64,000 bases of DNA from Gammaproteobacteria bacterium (GTDB taxonomy: Bacteria > Pseudomonadota > Gammaproteobacteria > Pseudomonadales > Azotimanducaceae): NCBI GenBank assembly GCA_026706385.1, contig JAPOYV010000110.1, forward strand, positions 25,404-89,403, read 5' to 3'. The position numbers and the translations under genes were made by a program. Below the pieces are notes generated by a model. It was given only the letters and a program-made list of their open reading frames with translations. It was not told the DNA's origin and searched no databases. Shown here one piece after another: positions 18,154 through 28,668 of this stretch (the first letter of the stretch is position 1; every line of letters begins with the position of its first letter).

Positions 18154-18329
18154 GGGGTTCCTTCGAGGGTAGCTTGTGCACATTGTACGGTCCGTGACGT
18201 CGCACCCGTCGGCTGGCGCGCGATCTTGGACCGACACCCGGGTTGCCACGTATCTATCGATGTGGCACTCTGGCGTACCAGTGGCATATACGAGAATCGT
18301 GTCGGAGACAACCGTTGGCAGAACAGACC

Positions 18330-18578
18330 ATGGCACGACCCCAGGCAAGCATCACGTTGGGGGCTCAAGGACGGCTCGTGCTACCCGCGCCTTTCCGCAA
18401 GGCGCTCGATCTGTCGGTAGGCGAGCACCTCGTGGTCCGGCTGGAGGCCGACCATCTGGTGATCGAGAAATCCGCCGCGGTGGAACGTCGGGTACACCAA
18501 CGGTTCCGCAAGGCCGATGGGCGCAGTTTGGCCGACGAACTCATCGAAGAACGGCGCCGTGAAGCCGCGAGCCCCTAG
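18330..18578 (+). CDS. VapB/AbrB-type antitoxin
   Basis: An 82-residue AbrB/SpoVT-fold DNA-binding protein. The swapped-hairpin domain covers residues 5-48 (ITLGAQGRLVLPAPFRKAL followed by GEHLVVRLEADHLVIE). The rest is a charged helical tail (SLADELIEERRREA), which in VapB antitoxins wraps the toxin. It ends nine bases before a PIN-domain toxin gene, so it is the antitoxin half of a toxin-antitoxin operon and probably represses its own promoter in the 176-base gap upstream. Confidence 0.85.
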   Translation: MARPQASITLGAQGRLVLPAPFRKALDLSVGEHLVVRLEADHLVIEKSAAVERRVHQRFRKADGRSLADELIEERRREAASP

Positions 18579-18587
18579 GAACCACGA

Positions 18588-18968
18588 GTGAGCGTCGTAC
18601 TGGACTCGTCGGCGCTACTCGCCTACCTGCAACAGGAGCCCGGTGGCCAAGGCGTAAGGCAGGTCCTCGACCAGGCCGTGATGTCCACGGTCAACTGGGC
18701 CGAGGTGGTCGGCAAGGCACGCACCGCGCAGGTCGACACCGCCGGCTTGTTGTCCGAGCTCGAAGCGCTGGGGCTTTCGGTGCTCCCGTTCTCAGCAGCG
18801 CAGGCGGAACTCGCAGGCAGCCTTGTTGCGGTGGCGAAGCCGCTTGGGCTGTCGTTGGGTGACCGCGCCTGTCTCGCCGTTGCGATGGACCGCCGGGAGA
18901 AGGTCTACACGGCCGATCGGACGTGGACTGCACTTGCCGCGGATGTCCAAGTCGAGACGATCCGCTGA
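18588..18968 (+). CDS. VapC-type PIN-domain ribonuclease toxin
   Basis: A 126-residue PIN-domain RNase, the toxin half of a VapBC pair. The four acidic metal-binding residues are in place: Asp6 in VLDSSALLAYL, Glu39 in NWAEVVGK, Asp92 in LGDRACLAVA and Asp110 in YTADRTW. Known family members cleave tRNA or rRNA. The start is GTG at 18588, nine bases after the antitoxin stop. A degenerate PIN fragment from another pair lies at 44860-45071. Confidence 0.88.
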   Translation: MSVVLDSSALLAYLQQEPGGQGVRQVLDQAVMSTVNWAEVVGKARTAQVDTAGLLSELEALGLSVLPFSAAQAELAGSLVAVAKPLGLSLGDRACLAVAMDRREKVYTADRTWTALAADVQVETIR

Positions 18969-19035
18969 AGACCATGGCCGCGCAAGCGACGTGTGTAGAA
19001 TCGAGACGAAACGGCACACTTGAGGGAGAGGGACG

Positions 19036-20202
19036 ATGAAACCCATTTCGGCGGATTCGCACGTCGTGGAGGGGCGGGACGTGTTCACAGGGCTCGCGGA
19101 ACGCTTCGGCGACGAGGCACCGCGCATCATGGATGTCGGCGATCAAGTGGACGCCATCGTCGTACCGGCCCGCGGCATGCGCGGGGTCAGCGTGGCGCGT
19201 ATGGGCATGGCCGCGACCCGGTTGGCGCGCAACGAGCCGTTGAAGCGCAAACCAGGGCACAAGCCGGACGTCGCGCACATGAAGGACCCCGAGCTTGTGG
19301 CGCTCTTCAACAGCGGCTACGCCGGCATGCGCAAGGGCCTTGTCGACGGCGCGCACCGCTACGAGGACCAGGACGCCGACGGGCTCGCCGCGGAGTTCCT
19401 CTACCCAGGCTTCTTCGGCATGTTCGGCATGGCCAATACGGCGCTGCAGGTGGCGCTGCAGAAGAATTACAACGACTGGCTGCACGACTACACGACGGCG
19501 TCGAAAGGGCGCCTCTTCGGCCTCCCCGCAATCCCCGTCCAGGATCCCGAAGCCGCCACCGAAGAGATCGACAGGGTCATCAAGATGGGCTTCAAGGGCG
19601 GCTGCATCCCGTGCACGTCACCAGCCGATGCGCCGTACTACGACGACGTCTACGAGCCCATCTGGGCGCGCGCCGAGGAGGCCGGATTCCCGCTCTCCAT
19701 GCATGTCGGGTGCAACGCCTATCTACCGAAGGAGCGTCGCAACACCGCGCATCGCCCGGACGCCATCGCCGACTACGCGGCGACCCAGGGCACCGTGCAG
19801 CGGACCATCGTCGAGTTCATGTGCCGAGGCGTCTGCGAACGCCATCCCAACCTCAAGATCGTCGTCGCCGAGTTCAACGCGGGCTGGATCGCGCACTGGC
19901 TGGATCGCGTCGACCAGGGCCTTCAGCGGGAACGGCGCAACATGGACGAGCCGTTCACCGGGACGCCCCCGCACGAGGTCTGGCGCCGCCAGTTCTACGC
20001 GACCATCGAGGATGATCGTCCGGCGCTCGCGACACGCGAAATGATCGGGCTCGACAACCTGATGTGGGGCTCCGACTACCCGCACACCGACTCGACGTGG
20101 CCCTGCTCGAACGACGTGCTCGACGAGTTGTTCGAGGGAGTCGAGGAGACGCACCGCGCGAAGATCACGCGGGACAATGTGAAGGCGCTGTACGGAGTTT
20201 GA
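19036..20202 (+). CDS. Amidohydrolase-2 family metal-dependent hydrolase/decarboxylase
   Basis: A 388-residue TIM-barrel protein of the amidohydrolase-2 (ACMSD-like) family. The N-terminal metal site is altered to ISADSHVVEG (D-S-H in place of the usual H-x-H). Later ligands are SMHVGCNA (His), the conserved Asp in WGSDYPHTDSTWP and RDNVKALYGV at the C-terminus, all typical of the group. Family members decarboxylate aromatic acids or hydrolyse lactones; the substrate is open. AGGGAGAGGG precedes the ATG. It is encoded after VapC (67 bases) and convergent with the second EstB-like hydrolase, only three bases away. Confidence 0.85.
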   Translation: MKPISADSHVVEGRDVFTGLAERFGDEAPRIMDVGDQVDAIVVPARGMRGVSVARMGMAATRLARNEPLKRKPGHKPDVAHMKDPELVALFNSGYAGMRKGLVDGAHRYEDQDADGLAAEFLYPGFFGMFGMANTALQVALQKNYNDWLHDYTTASKGRLFGLPAIPVQDPEAATEEIDRVIKMGFKGGCIPCTSPADAPYYDDVYEPIWARAEEAGFPLSMHVGCNAYLPKERRNTAHRPDAIADYAATQGTVQRTIVEFMCRGVCERHPNLKIVVAEFNAGWIAHWLDRVDQGLQRERRNMDEPFTGTPPHEVWRRQFYATIEDDRPALATREMIGLDNLMWGSDYPHTDSTWPCSNDVLDELFEGVEETHRAKITRDNVKALYGV

Positions 20203-20205
20203 GGC

Positions 20206-21330
20206 TTAGCCGAGCCCCTCGTAGAACCGCGCGGTTAGACTGGAACCGCGTTCGTCGCCGAGCATGTTCATGTCCATCTGGTTCATGACGTAGGACAGGC
20301 ACGCACGGTTGGTGTGGTCGAGCAGGATCGTCGAGCCGCCGGCCCCGCCCCAAAAGCACATCTTCACGTCCTTCGGGACCCCGCTGGTGAAGAAGCCACT
20401 CAGGCCGTACCCGATGCCGTGCCTGACACCCATGCCGGCCATCTCTCCTTGCTCGCGGAAGATCTGCTCGATGGTCGCAGGCGACACGAGGTTCACCCCA
20501 AAGGCGGTCCCGCCGTTGGCGATGGCGGTCTGAGCGCGCACGACCGAACGCGCGTTGCCATGCCCGTTCCCGGCCGGGATCTCGGCTTGGCGCCAGCCGT
20601 CTGTGTTCGTGGCCGGCGGCATGACATCCGGCGTGCCGTCCACGCGACCGCGCATGTACTCCGGCGTCATCTCCTCCGGCATCTCCGGAATCGCACCCCC
20701 CGACAGCATCTCCGCGGTGCGGCCAAAGTGCGCCTGATCGAGCCCGATGTGAAAGTCCACGCCCAGCGGAACAGCAACGTTCTCGCGGAAGAACGTCCCG
20801 AGCGACATGCCCGTGATGCGCCGGACGACCTCGCCGACGAGGAAGCCCTGCGTGAGCGCGTGATAGCCACACTCCTCTCCCGGCTGCCACCAGGGCTCCT
20901 GGCGCTCGAGTACGCCAATCACGTGGTCCCAGTCGTAGAGCTCTGCCTCGGTGAGCTTCTCGCCGAACCCCGGAAGCCCGGCGGTGTGGCCCATGAAGTG
21001 GCGGATCTCGGTCGACTCCTTGCCGTTCTGCCCGTACGCAGGCCAGTACTTCGTCACCGGATCGTCGAAGCTCAGTTCGCCCCGGTCGAAGAGCACGAGC
21101 GCGCAAAGCGCGGTCATCGTCTTCGTGGTGGAGAAGACGCATACGATCGTGTCCTCTTCCCACGGCAGTGTCTTCGCCCCGTCGCGATGCCCCGCCCAGA
21201 TGTCCACGACGTATTCCCCGTCGACGGTCGCCGCGCAGCTCGCCCCGACATCGCCGCGCTCGGTGAAGTTGCGCTCGAACTCCTCGCGCAGCGCGCCGAA
21301 CCTCTCGTCGCAGTAGCCGTGAATCTCCAT
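20206..21330 (-). CDS. Serine hydrolase, beta-lactamase/EstB family, copy 2
   Basis: A 374-residue class C beta-lactamase-fold hydrolase. The nucleophile motif is STTK (Ser67, Lys70) in CVFSTTKTMTAL, with the Tyr stretch in ECGYHALTQGFLVGEVVRRITG and the C-terminal block GYGLSGFF...FWGGAGGS. No signal peptide. ATG at 21330 is chosen because GGGAGAAAGG lies just before it; the open frame runs further upstream only as the reverse of the phosphate dikinase gene. Only the general fold is shared with copy 1 at 16323-17591, so it is not a recent duplicate. Divergent from the dikinase with about 105 bases between. Confidence 0.85.
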   Translation of the reverse strand: MEIHGYCDERFGALREEFERNFTERGDVGASCAATVDGEYVVDIWAGHRDGAKTLPWEEDTIVCVFSTTKTMTALCALVLFDRGELSFDDPVTKYWPAYGQNGKESTEIRHFMGHTAGLPGFGEKLTEAELYDWDHVIGVLERQEPWWQPGEECGYHALTQGFLVGEVVRRITGMSLGTFFRENVAVPLGVDFHIGLDQAHFGRTAEMLSGGAIPEMPEEMTPEYMRGRVDGTPDVMPPATNTDGWRQAEIPAGNGHGNARSVVRAQTAIANGGTAFGVNLVSPATIEQIFREQGEMAGMGVRHGIGYGLSGFFTSGVPKDVKMCFWGGAGGSTILLDHTNRACLSYVMNQMDMNMLGDERGSSLTARFYEGLG

Positions 21331-21435
21331 CCTTTCTCCCTGCATGCCGACGGCCAACGACAAGCGTAGCTGCTTGCTGGAGAGGCTGCATGAACATGTT
21401 ACGGTTAGGCGCGTCGAACTCGCGGAGAGCATCGC

Positions 21436-24147
21436 ATGGCGGACCAGCGTCCTCGGTACGTGTTCGCGTTCGGCGCAGAGACCGATGGCAATGCGAAGAT
21501 GCGCGAACTGCTCGGCGGCAAGGGCGCGAACCTCGCCGAGATGGCGCGCATCGGTCTCCCGGTTCCGCCTGGCTTCACCATCTCCACCGAAGTCTGCACC
21601 TACTACTACGACAACGAACGCAGCTATCCGACCGGTCTCCGTGAAACGGTTCGCAACCAGCTCGCCTCGATAGAGACCCAGCAAGGCACGCGCTTCGGCG
21701 ACGCCGGCGACCCGCTGCTGGTATCGGTACGCTCCGGGGCGCGCGAGTCCATGCCCGGGATGATGGACACCATCCTCAACCTCGGCTTGAACGACGACAC
21801 GGTGGAAGGGTTGGCGAGGCTCACCGGCGACCGGCGCTTCGCCTACGACTGCTACCGCCGTTTCATTCACATGTACGGCGACGTCGTGCTCGAAGTTCGC
21901 GCCGAGTCCGACCAAGTCGCCGATCCGTTCGAGGAACTCCTCGCCGCCGCCAAGCGCCAAGCCGGTGCCGCCCAAGACACCGACCTCGACGCCGACGCTC
22001 TATGGGCTTTGATCGAACGCTACAAGGGCCTTGTTGCGAAGCACGTCGGCGCGCCGTTCCCGCAGGACGTCCATGAGCAGCTCTGGGGCGCCATCGGCGC
22101 CGTGTTCGGCTCCTGGTCGAACGACCGCGCCGTCCTCTATAGACAACGCTACGGCATCCCGAGGTCGTGGGGCACCGCCGTCAACGTCCAGGCCATGGTG
22201 TTCGGCAACCGCGGTGCCGACAGCGCCACCGGCGTCGCCTTTACGCGCGACCCGGCGAACGGCGAGAAGACGCTGTACGGCGAGTACCTCGTCAACGCCC
22301 AGGGCGAGGACGTCGTGGCCGGTGTGCGCACACCGAAGGCCATCGCCGAGTTGGCCGAGGACATGCCGCCCATATACGACGAGCTTGACGAGGTGCGATC
22401 GAAGCTCGAAGGCCATTTCCGCGACATGCAGGACTTCGAGTTCACGATCGAGAACAAGAAGCTCTACATGCTTCAGACCCGCAACGGCAAGCGCACCGGG
22501 CTCGCGGCCGTCAGGATCGCTGTGGACATGAACGACGAGGGGCTGCTCGAGCGCGACACCGCGCTCATGAAGATCCCCGCCGACTCGATCGACTCGCTGC
22601 TCGCGCCGATGTTCGACCCCGATGCGCTCGCCCGCGCCCACGAGATCGCACGTGGCCTGCCGGCGGGTCCGGGTGCCGCGACCGGTCGCATCGCCTTCAC
22701 CTCCGAGGGCGCCGATGCCGCGACCAAGCGCGGCGAGCGCGTGATCCTGTGCCGCACCGAGACCAGTCCCGACGACTTGAAGGGAATGCTGGCTGCCGAA
22801 GGGATCCTGACGTCGCGCGGAGGCGTGTCCTCGCACGCCGCCCTCGTGGCGCGGCAACTGGGCAAGGTGTGCGTCTGCGGGGCCTCCGAAGTCGCCGTGG
22901 ACTACGCCGCGCGAACGCTTGGCGTCGGCAACGTGTTGCTACGGGAGGGGGACGCGATTTCGTTGGACGGTTCGACCGGCACGGTCTACGCCGGCGAAAT
23001 CGCGACTTCCCCGTCGGAGGTCCGGCGCGTACTTGCCGGCGACTTGGAGGCGTCCCGAAGCCACTGGTACGGCCTCTACCAGACGGTAATGAACTGGTCC
23101 GACGGTTTTCGCCACATCAAGGTACGCACCAACGCGGACACGCCGTCCATGGCCCGGGACGCCCTGGATTTCGGGGCCGAAGGCATCGGGCTGTGCCGCA
23201 CGGAGCACATGTTCTTCGAGGGCGACCGCATCGACGACATGCGGCGCATGATCCTCGCCGCCGACGAAGGCGAACGGCGCGTGGCGCTCGCGCGGCTGCT
23301 GCCGTTCCAACGCGACGATTTCGCAAGCATCTTCGAGGCCATGGCCGGGCGACCCGTGACGATCCGTCTGCTCGATCCGCCGCTGCACGAATTTCTTCCG
23401 GGCGAGGCCGACGTGCGCCGCGCCCTCGCGGACAAGCTGGGTGTTTCGCCAGCCAAGGTCGAGGAGCGGGTGCACGACTTGACCGAAGTCAACCCGATGC
23501 TCGGCTGTCGCGGCTGCCGGCTCGGCATTCTCTATCCCGAAATCACCGAGATGCAGAGCCGCGCCATTTTCGAAGCCGCGGTGGAAGCGCAACGCTCCGG
23601 CATCGAGGTCAATCCCGAAATCATGGTGCCCCTGGTCGGCTTCCGGGAGGAACTCGCCGACCAGACGGCCATCGTTCGCCGCGTCGCCCGCGAGGTCATG
23701 GACGCGACCGGGGTCGAGCTCGACTACCAAGTCGGCACGATGATCGAGGTTCCGCGTGCCGCGCTCACGGCCGACGAGATCGCGAACGACGCCGAGTTCT
23801 TCAGCTTCGGCACCAACGACCTGACCCAGATGACCTTGGGATTGTCGCGCGACGATATGAACTCGTTCTTCGACCGGTACGTGCAGAAGGAGATCTACGC
23901 CGCGAACCCGTTCGCCAGCATCGACGAGCACGGTGTCGGGCGGCTGATTACCGAGGCCGTGAACCGCGGCCGGTCGACCCGCAGCGACATCAAGATCGGA
24001 ATCTGCGGCGAGCACGGCGGCGATCCGGCGTCCATCGAGTTCTGCCAGCAGGCAGGGCTCGACTACGTGAGTTGCTCACCGCCACGGGTACCCGTGGCCA
24101 GGTTGGCGGCGGCGCAGGCCGCGCTGTTGGAAGCCGACCGATCGTAG
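21436..24147 (+). CDS. ppdK: Pyruvate, phosphate dikinase
   Basis: A 903-residue pyruvate phosphate dikinase, which interconverts pyruvate + ATP + Pi with phosphoenolpyruvate + AMP + PPi. The ATP-grasp domain opens with [21 protein letters not shown], followed by the PPDK-specific [21 protein letters not shown]. The phosphorylated His is in [16 protein letters not shown] (about residue 460). The C-terminal PEP/pyruvate barrel has [24 protein letters not shown] and the catalytic Cys in [10 protein letters not shown]. Full length matches the family. It suggests reversible, PPi-linked glycolysis or gluconeogenesis from C3 acids. Confidence 0.97.
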   Translation: MADQRPRYVFAFGAETDGNAKMRELLGGKGANLAEMARIGLPVPPGFTISTEVCTYYYDNERSYPTGLRETVRNQLASIETQQGTRFGDAGDPLLVSVRSGARESMPGMMDTILNLGLNDDTVEGLARLTGDRRFAYDCYRRFIHMYGDVVLEVRAESDQVADPFEELLAAAKRQAGAAQDTDLDADALWALIERYKGLVAKHVGAPFPQDVHEQLWGAIGAVFGSWSNDRAVLYRQRYGIPRSWGTAVNVQAMVFGNRGADSATGVAFTRDPANGEKTLYGEYLVNAQGEDVVAGVRTPKAIAELAEDMPPIYDELDEVRSKLEGHFRDMQDFEFTIENKKLYMLQTRNGKRTGLAAVRIAVDMNDEGLLERDTALMKIPADSIDSLLAPMFDPDALARAHEIARGLPAGPGAATGRIAFTSEGADAATKRGERVILCRTETSPDDLKGMLAAEGILTSRGGVSSHAALVARQLGKVCVCGASEVAVDYAARTLGVGNVLLREGDAISLDGSTGTVYAGEIATSPSEVRRVLAGDLEASRSHWYGLYQTVMNWSDGFRHIKVRTNADTPSMARDALDFGAEGIGLCRTEHMFFEGDRIDDMRRMILAADEGERRVALARLLPFQRDDFASIFEAMAGRPVTIRLLDPPLHEFLPGEADVRRALADKLGVSPAKVEERVHDLTEVNPMLGCRGCRLGILYPEITEMQSRAIFEAAVEAQRSGIEVNPEIMVPLVGFREELADQTAIVRRVAREVMDATGVELDYQVGTMIEVPRAALTADEIANDAEFFSFGTNDLTQMTLGLSRDDMNSFFDRYVQKEIYAANPFASIDEHGVGRLITEAVNRGRSTRSDIKIGICGEHGGDPASIEFCQQAGLDYVSCSPPRVPVARLAAAQAALLEADRS

Positions 24148-24207
24148 GGCCCGGCCCGACTCTTGCTATGCTTCGCGCCGCCCGCCGCTGCGCAACGAAG
24201 GAAACCC

Positions 24208-24834
24208 ATGCCACGCGACCTGACGCTTTACACCAATCCCATGTCACGTGGCCGAATGGTGCGCTGGATGCTCGAGGAAGTCGGCGCGAGCTACGACGTC
24301 GAGATGATCTCGTACGACGGTGCCCTCAAATCCCCCGAATATCTCGCCATCAACCCCATGGGCAAGGTGCCCGCCATCCGCCACGGCGACATGGTGGTCA
24401 CCGAAACCGCAGCGATCTGCGCCTATCTTGCCGACGCGTTCCCGGAATCCGGCATGGCACCGCTGCCCGACGCGCGCGCTGCCTACTACCGCTGGCTGTT
24501 CTTTGCGGCCGGCCCGCTCGAAGCCGCCACCTGGAACAAGATTGTCGGCTTCGAGGCGAACCCGGAACAGGAAGCCGGGTTGGGCTACGGCAACCTGGAT
24601 ACCGTCCTGAACGCCCTGGAAGGCGTACTGAAGAGCAACGCATACATTGCCGGTGACCGCTTCTCGGCTGCCGACCTGTACGTCGGCGCGCACCTCAACC
24701 TGGACCTGAACCTCTTCAAGACCATCGATAGGCGCCCGGCATTCGTCGAATACACGAACCGGCTCACCGCGCGCGAAGCCTTCAAGCGCGCGGGCGCCTT
24801 GGACGATGCGCTGGCGGCCGCGCAGAGCCAATAG
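24208..24834 (+). CDS. Glutathione S-transferase family protein
   Basis: A 208-residue GST. The thioredoxin-fold N-terminus is LTLYTNPMSRGRMVRWMLEE, with the glutathione-binding cis-Pro block NPMGKVPAI and the Glu/Thr-Glu motif VTETAAICAYLAD. The helical C-terminus carries the N-capping box AGDRFSAADLYVG. GAAGGAAACCC precedes ATG 24208, and the 45 bases of open frame upstream are not needed for the fold. It follows the dikinase by 60 bases. With a glutathione peroxidase at 51 kb and two GFA proteins it fits a glutathione-using cell; the electrophile handled is unknown. Confidence 0.9.
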   Translation: MPRDLTLYTNPMSRGRMVRWMLEEVGASYDVEMISYDGALKSPEYLAINPMGKVPAIRHGDMVVTETAAICAYLADAFPESGMAPLPDARAAYYRWLFFAAGPLEAATWNKIVGFEANPEQEAGLGYGNLDTVLNALEGVLKSNAYIAGDRFSAADLYVGAHLNLDLNLFKTIDRRPAFVEYTNRLTAREAFKRAGALDDALAAAQSQ

Positions 24835-24933
24835 CATCGCGTGGTCCCGGCCTTTTGACTCCCCGCGGGTCGTTCTTTGACAACCGCGCAGTAGTAGGCG
24901 CACGATCAGTCATTGGTAGAGGAGGGGCTACTG

Positions 24934-26670
24934 ATGACTGACTACGACGTGCTCATCAAGAACGGGACGATCGTCGACGGGACCCGCGTTCCACGCTTCA
25001 AGGGCGATCTCTGGATCAAGGACGGTCGCATCGCGCAGATCGGTGGACGCGCCACCGGCAAGGCGGCCCGGGAGATCGATGCCGAGGGCCTGATCGTCGC
25101 GCCGGGCTTCGTCGATCTGCACACCCACTACGACGCGCAGATCCAGTGGGACCCCTACTGCACGATCTCCGGCTGGCACGGCGTCACGTCGGTGGTCCTC
25201 GGCAACTGCGGCTTCGGCTTCGCGCCGGTGACGGTCGAGGGCCGCGACCGGGCGATGCTCACCATGTCGCGCACGGAGGCCATTCCGTTCGAGTCCATGA
25301 AGGCCGGCATGATCTGGGACTGGGTGACCTTCCCGGAGTGGCTTGAGACCCTGGCGCGGATCCCCAAAGGCGTGAACTGCCTGACCTACATGCCCGTGGC
25401 GCCCCTGATGACCTGGGTGATGGGCCTCGAAGCGGCGAAGACGCGCCCGGCGACGCGCCAGGAGCAGGCCGAGATGAAGTCCCTGCTCCACGAAGCCATG
25501 GACGCCGGCGCCTGCGGATTCTCCGTGCAGCGTCTCGGGGAGCATTCGGTCCAGGCCGACTTCGACGGGACGCCCATGGTCACCGACACCATGTGCGACG
25601 AAGACGTCCTGGCGCTCGGTGAAGTACTCGCCGAACGCGACGAGGGGTTTATCCAGATCACGCAGTTCACCGGCGACCTCGAAAAGGACTTGGCGTTCCA
25701 GGAGCGACTGGCCGAAGTCAGCGGGCGACCGATCCTGCACAACATCGTCGCCGTCAGCCGGGAGAAGCCGGAAATCCATCGCAATCGGCTGCAATGGCTT
25801 GACGGTGCCAACGCCAAGGGCCTGCGCATCTTCGGACAGGGCGCCACCATACGCACGGGCTTCGCATTCACGCTGGAACACTGGAACCTCTACGACTCGA
25901 GTCCGGCCTGGAACCGCGCCACGACCGGCACGTTCGACGAGAAGATGGCCAAGTTCCAAGACGAAGAAGTCCGCGCCGCGATCCGTGCGGAAACCGACGC
26001 CGCCATCGAGAAACTCGGCAGGACGCAGGCGCTCGGCGGACCGATCGAGGAACTCGTCATCCAGTCGGTTGACGACTGTCCGAACGCCGAAGCCCTTGAA
26101 GACTACGTCGGCAAGACGGTGCAACAGATCGCGGACGATGCGGGCAAGCATCCGATCGACGCCATGCTCGATCTCGCCGTCGAAGGCGGGCTCAAGGTGG
26201 AGTTCCTGGGCCGAGACCGGGGCCAGAACGCCGACTACATGGCGGAAATGATCACGGCACCGTACTCGATCCCCGGCGTCTCCGATGGCGGCGCGCACAC
26301 CAAGTTCTTCACCGGTGGTGCCTACACGACGGACTTCCTGGGATGGATGGTGCGCGACGAGAAGAAGGTCACCTTGGAGGAGGCGCATTACCGGCTGAGC
26401 TACCTGCCCGCGTTCGCCGCTGGCTTCCGCGACCGCGGTTTCCTCCGGGAAGGCGCGCCCGCGGACGTGGTGGTTTACGACCTCGACGCCTTGGAGGTCA
26501 CGCCGACGTGGGTCGGCGAGGTCGCCCACGACTTCCCGGCCGACGAGTGGCGCCGCGTGCAGCACGCCAAGGGGTATCGAGCGATCCTGGTGAACGGCGT
26601 CACCACGTTCGAGGATGGCGAGTGCACGGGTAGCACGCCGGGCCAGTTGCTCCGCCACGGTCGCGCCTAG
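24934..26670 (+). CDS. N-acyl-D-amino-acid deacylase-like amidohydrolase, copy 2
   Basis: A 578-residue relative of the protein at 12099-13799. It opens with DVLIKNGTIVDGTRVPRFKG; metal ligands lie in GFVDLHTHYDAQIQWDP, and the first conserved block continues as TSVVLGNCGFGFAPV. The C-terminal catalytic region reads SDGGAHTKFFTGG, and the return to the sandwich domain is REGAPADVVVYD. The ATG at 24934 is chosen because GGAGGGG lies seven to eight bases before it. The two copies differ over most of their length, so they probably act on different N-acyl substrates. Followed by the PQQ dehydrogenase after 36 bases. Confidence 0.88.
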   Translation: MTDYDVLIKNGTIVDGTRVPRFKGDLWIKDGRIAQIGGRATGKAAREIDAEGLIVAPGFVDLHTHYDAQIQWDPYCTISGWHGVTSVVLGNCGFGFAPVTVEGRDRAMLTMSRTEAIPFESMKAGMIWDWVTFPEWLETLARIPKGVNCLTYMPVAPLMTWVMGLEAAKTRPATRQEQAEMKSLLHEAMDAGACGFSVQRLGEHSVQADFDGTPMVTDTMCDEDVLALGEVLAERDEGFIQITQFTGDLEKDLAFQERLAEVSGRPILHNIVAVSREKPEIHRNRLQWLDGANAKGLRIFGQGATIRTGFAFTLEHWNLYDSSPAWNRATTGTFDEKMAKFQDEEVRAAIRAETDAAIEKLGRTQALGGPIEELVIQSVDDCPNAEALEDYVGKTVQQIADDAGKHPIDAMLDLAVEGGLKVEFLGRDRGQNADYMAEMITAPYSIPGVSDGGAHTKFFTGGAYTTDFLGWMVRDEKKVTLEEAHYRLSYLPAFAAGFRDRGFLREGAPADVVVYDLDALEVTPTWVGEVAHDFPADEWRRVQHAKGYRAILVNGVTTFEDGECTGSTPGQLLRHGRA

Positions 26671-26706
26671 GCGATCCACCGCAAAGGAGGGGAGCGGCTC
26701 GGGCAG

Positions 26707-28668
26707 GTGACACGGCGACAGCGCCGCGTGGTGCGACCGTTCGCCGTCATGCTGTTGACGGCATGCGGCTCCCTCGCCGTGGCCGCGGATGGTTGGGGTA
26801 ACTACGGCGGCTCGCTCGCCGGCGACCGCTACGTCGTCCCCTCTGCCATCAGCCCCGAGTCCGTCGACCGGCTCGCCCTAGCGTGGGTATACCGCACGCG
26901 GGAAGGCACCGACCACGGGGAGACCCGTCTTCGCGCAACGCCAATCATCGTGAACGGCAAGCTGGTCGTCTCGACCGGTTTCAATCGGGTTTTCGCCCTG
27001 AATCCGACGACGGGCGAGGAGTTCTGGACATACGACCCTGAGGTCGACTTCTCCCAAGGGTATCGCGAGATGTTCACGTCGCGCGGCGTGGCCGGGTGGC
27101 AGGATCTCAATGCGACGAAAGGGCCCTGCCGGGCAAGGGTATTCCTTGGGACGCTCGACGCCCGACTCATCGCCATAGACGCCGACACCGGACAGGCATG
27201 CGACGGTTTCGGCCGCGGCGGAGAAGTGGACCTATCGAAGGACATCTCCCGGTATCGCGAGCGCGACTATTCCGTGACGTCGCCGCCCGCCGTGGTCGAC
27301 GACCTCGTCATCATCGGCTCGTCCATCGGCGACAACGATGTGGCCCATGCCGAACCCGGTCGTGCGTGCTACGACGTCCGCAACGGTGCCCTAGCGTGGT
27401 CCTGGGATCCAATTCCGCGTGACGACACGCATCCGGGTGCAGGCAGTTGGCAGCAAGTGAAGGGCAACCGGACGGGCGGCGGGAACGTCTGGAGCGTGAT
27501 GGCAGCAGACCCAGAACGCGACCTGGTCTTCCTCCCCACCTCGTCGCCGGCCCCCGACTTCTACGGCGGCGAACGCCTCGGCGACAATGCCTTCGCGAAC
27601 TCGGTCGTCGCGCTCCGGGCATCGACCGGCGCATTCCTATGGGGCTACCAGACCGTGCGCCACGACGTCTGGGACTACGACCTAGCGGCGCAACCACTGC
27701 TGTTCGAGCACACGCTGGCCGACGGCACCACCCGCCCCGCCGTTGCGCAGGCGGCGAAGACGGGCTTCATCTTCGTCTTGGACCGGGAGACGGGCGAGTC
27801 GCTGCACCCGGTGGAGGAACGCGCCGTGCCGCGAACCGATGTCCCCGGCGAGGTGGTGGCCACGACCCAACCGTTTCCGAAACTGCGTCTGCACGACACG
27901 GACGCCCGGCCCCTGCTGCTATGGGAGTTCACGCCGGAGCACAAGGCCGGATGCGAGCGACTCCTGTCCGGCGTGCGCTACGAGGGCGTGTTTACACCGC
28001 CGGCACTCGGCGGCAGTTTGCTCTATGCCGGCAACGTCGGGGGCACCAATTGGGGATCGATGGCCTACGACCGAGGGGCACGCGTGGCCTACCTCGTCAT
28101 CAACCGCTGGCCGACGATCGTGAAACTGATCCCAAAGGCGGAGTTCGCTGCGGCCAAGCGCCGGGGCACGCTGAACGGCGCGCGCGCAGAGTTCGGCGCA
28201 CAGTCGGGCACCCCCTTTGGGATGGCCCGAATCGAGCTCTTCTACAACCACCTGCCGTGCCTGGAAGGGCCTTGGTCCACCTTGGCGGCGGTCGATCTCG
28301 ATCGCGGCGAGGTGCTCTGGGAACGCGGAGTGGGCACTCCGCCCTTTGTGCAAGCCGACAACCCTGCCTCGAACTGGGGCTACCAACAAAAGGGTGGGCC
28401 GCTAGTCACGGAAGGCGGCGTGGTCTTTCTCGCGACGACGTACGACAACATGCTGCATGCCCACCACGGCGCAACAGGCGAGGTGCTGTGGTCGCGCGCG
28501 TTGCCGGCGAACTCGCACGCGACGCCGATGGGGTTCCGCCACGAAGGTATGGACTACATAGTCGTGACCGCCGGCGGGAGTCTTCCCAGTGGCAGAGGTC
28601 GCGGCGATTTCGTCGTCGCCTACCGCGTAGCGGCCGGCGAGACCCCTGTCAACGCGCGCTTGCCCTGA
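26707..28668 (+). CDS. PQQ-dependent dehydrogenase, predicted lipoprotein
   Basis: A 653-residue quinoprotein of the membrane glucose-dehydrogenase-like type, without the usual N-terminal membrane domain. The propeller shows PQQ-family blocks: LTRLALAWVYRT-like W-motif (RLALAWVYRTRE), FALNPTTGEEFWTYDP, RVFLGTLDARLIAIDADTG, FLPTSSPAPDFYGGERLGDN and DVWDYDLAAQP. The N-terminus has a short basic region and MLLTAC, a lipobox with Cys20, so it is likely lipid-anchored at the periplasmic side. It would oxidise a sugar or alcohol and pass electrons to quinone. Start GTG at 26707 is needed for the signal. Its 3' end overlaps the convergent YejA-like gene by 49 bases. Confidence 0.88.
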   Translation: MTRRQRRVVRPFAVMLLTACGSLAVAADGWGNYGGSLAGDRYVVPSAISPESVDRLALAWVYRTREGTDHGETRLRATPIIVNGKLVVSTGFNRVFALNPTTGEEFWTYDPEVDFSQGYREMFTSRGVAGWQDLNATKGPCRARVFLGTLDARLIAIDADTGQACDGFGRGGEVDLSKDISRYRERDYSVTSPPAVVDDLVIIGSSIGDNDVAHAEPGRACYDVRNGALAWSWDPIPRDDTHPGAGSWQQVKGNRTGGGNVWSVMAADPERDLVFLPTSSPAPDFYGGERLGDNAFANSVVALRASTGAFLWGYQTVRHDVWDYDLAAQPLLFEHTLADGTTRPAVAQAAKTGFIFVLDRETGESLHPVEERAVPRTDVPGEVVATTQPFPKLRLHDTDARPLLLWEFTPEHKAGCERLLSGVRYEGVFTPPALGGSLLYAGNVGGTNWGSMAYDRGARVAYLVINRWPTIVKLIPKAEFAAAKRRGTLNGARAEFGAQSGTPFGMARIELFYNHLPCLEGPWSTLAAVDLDRGEVLWERGVGTPPFVQADNPASNWGYQQKGGPLVTEGGVVFLATTYDNMLHAHHGATGEVLWSRALPANSHATPMGFRHEGMDYIVVTAGGSLPSGRGRGDFVVAYRVAAGETPVNARLP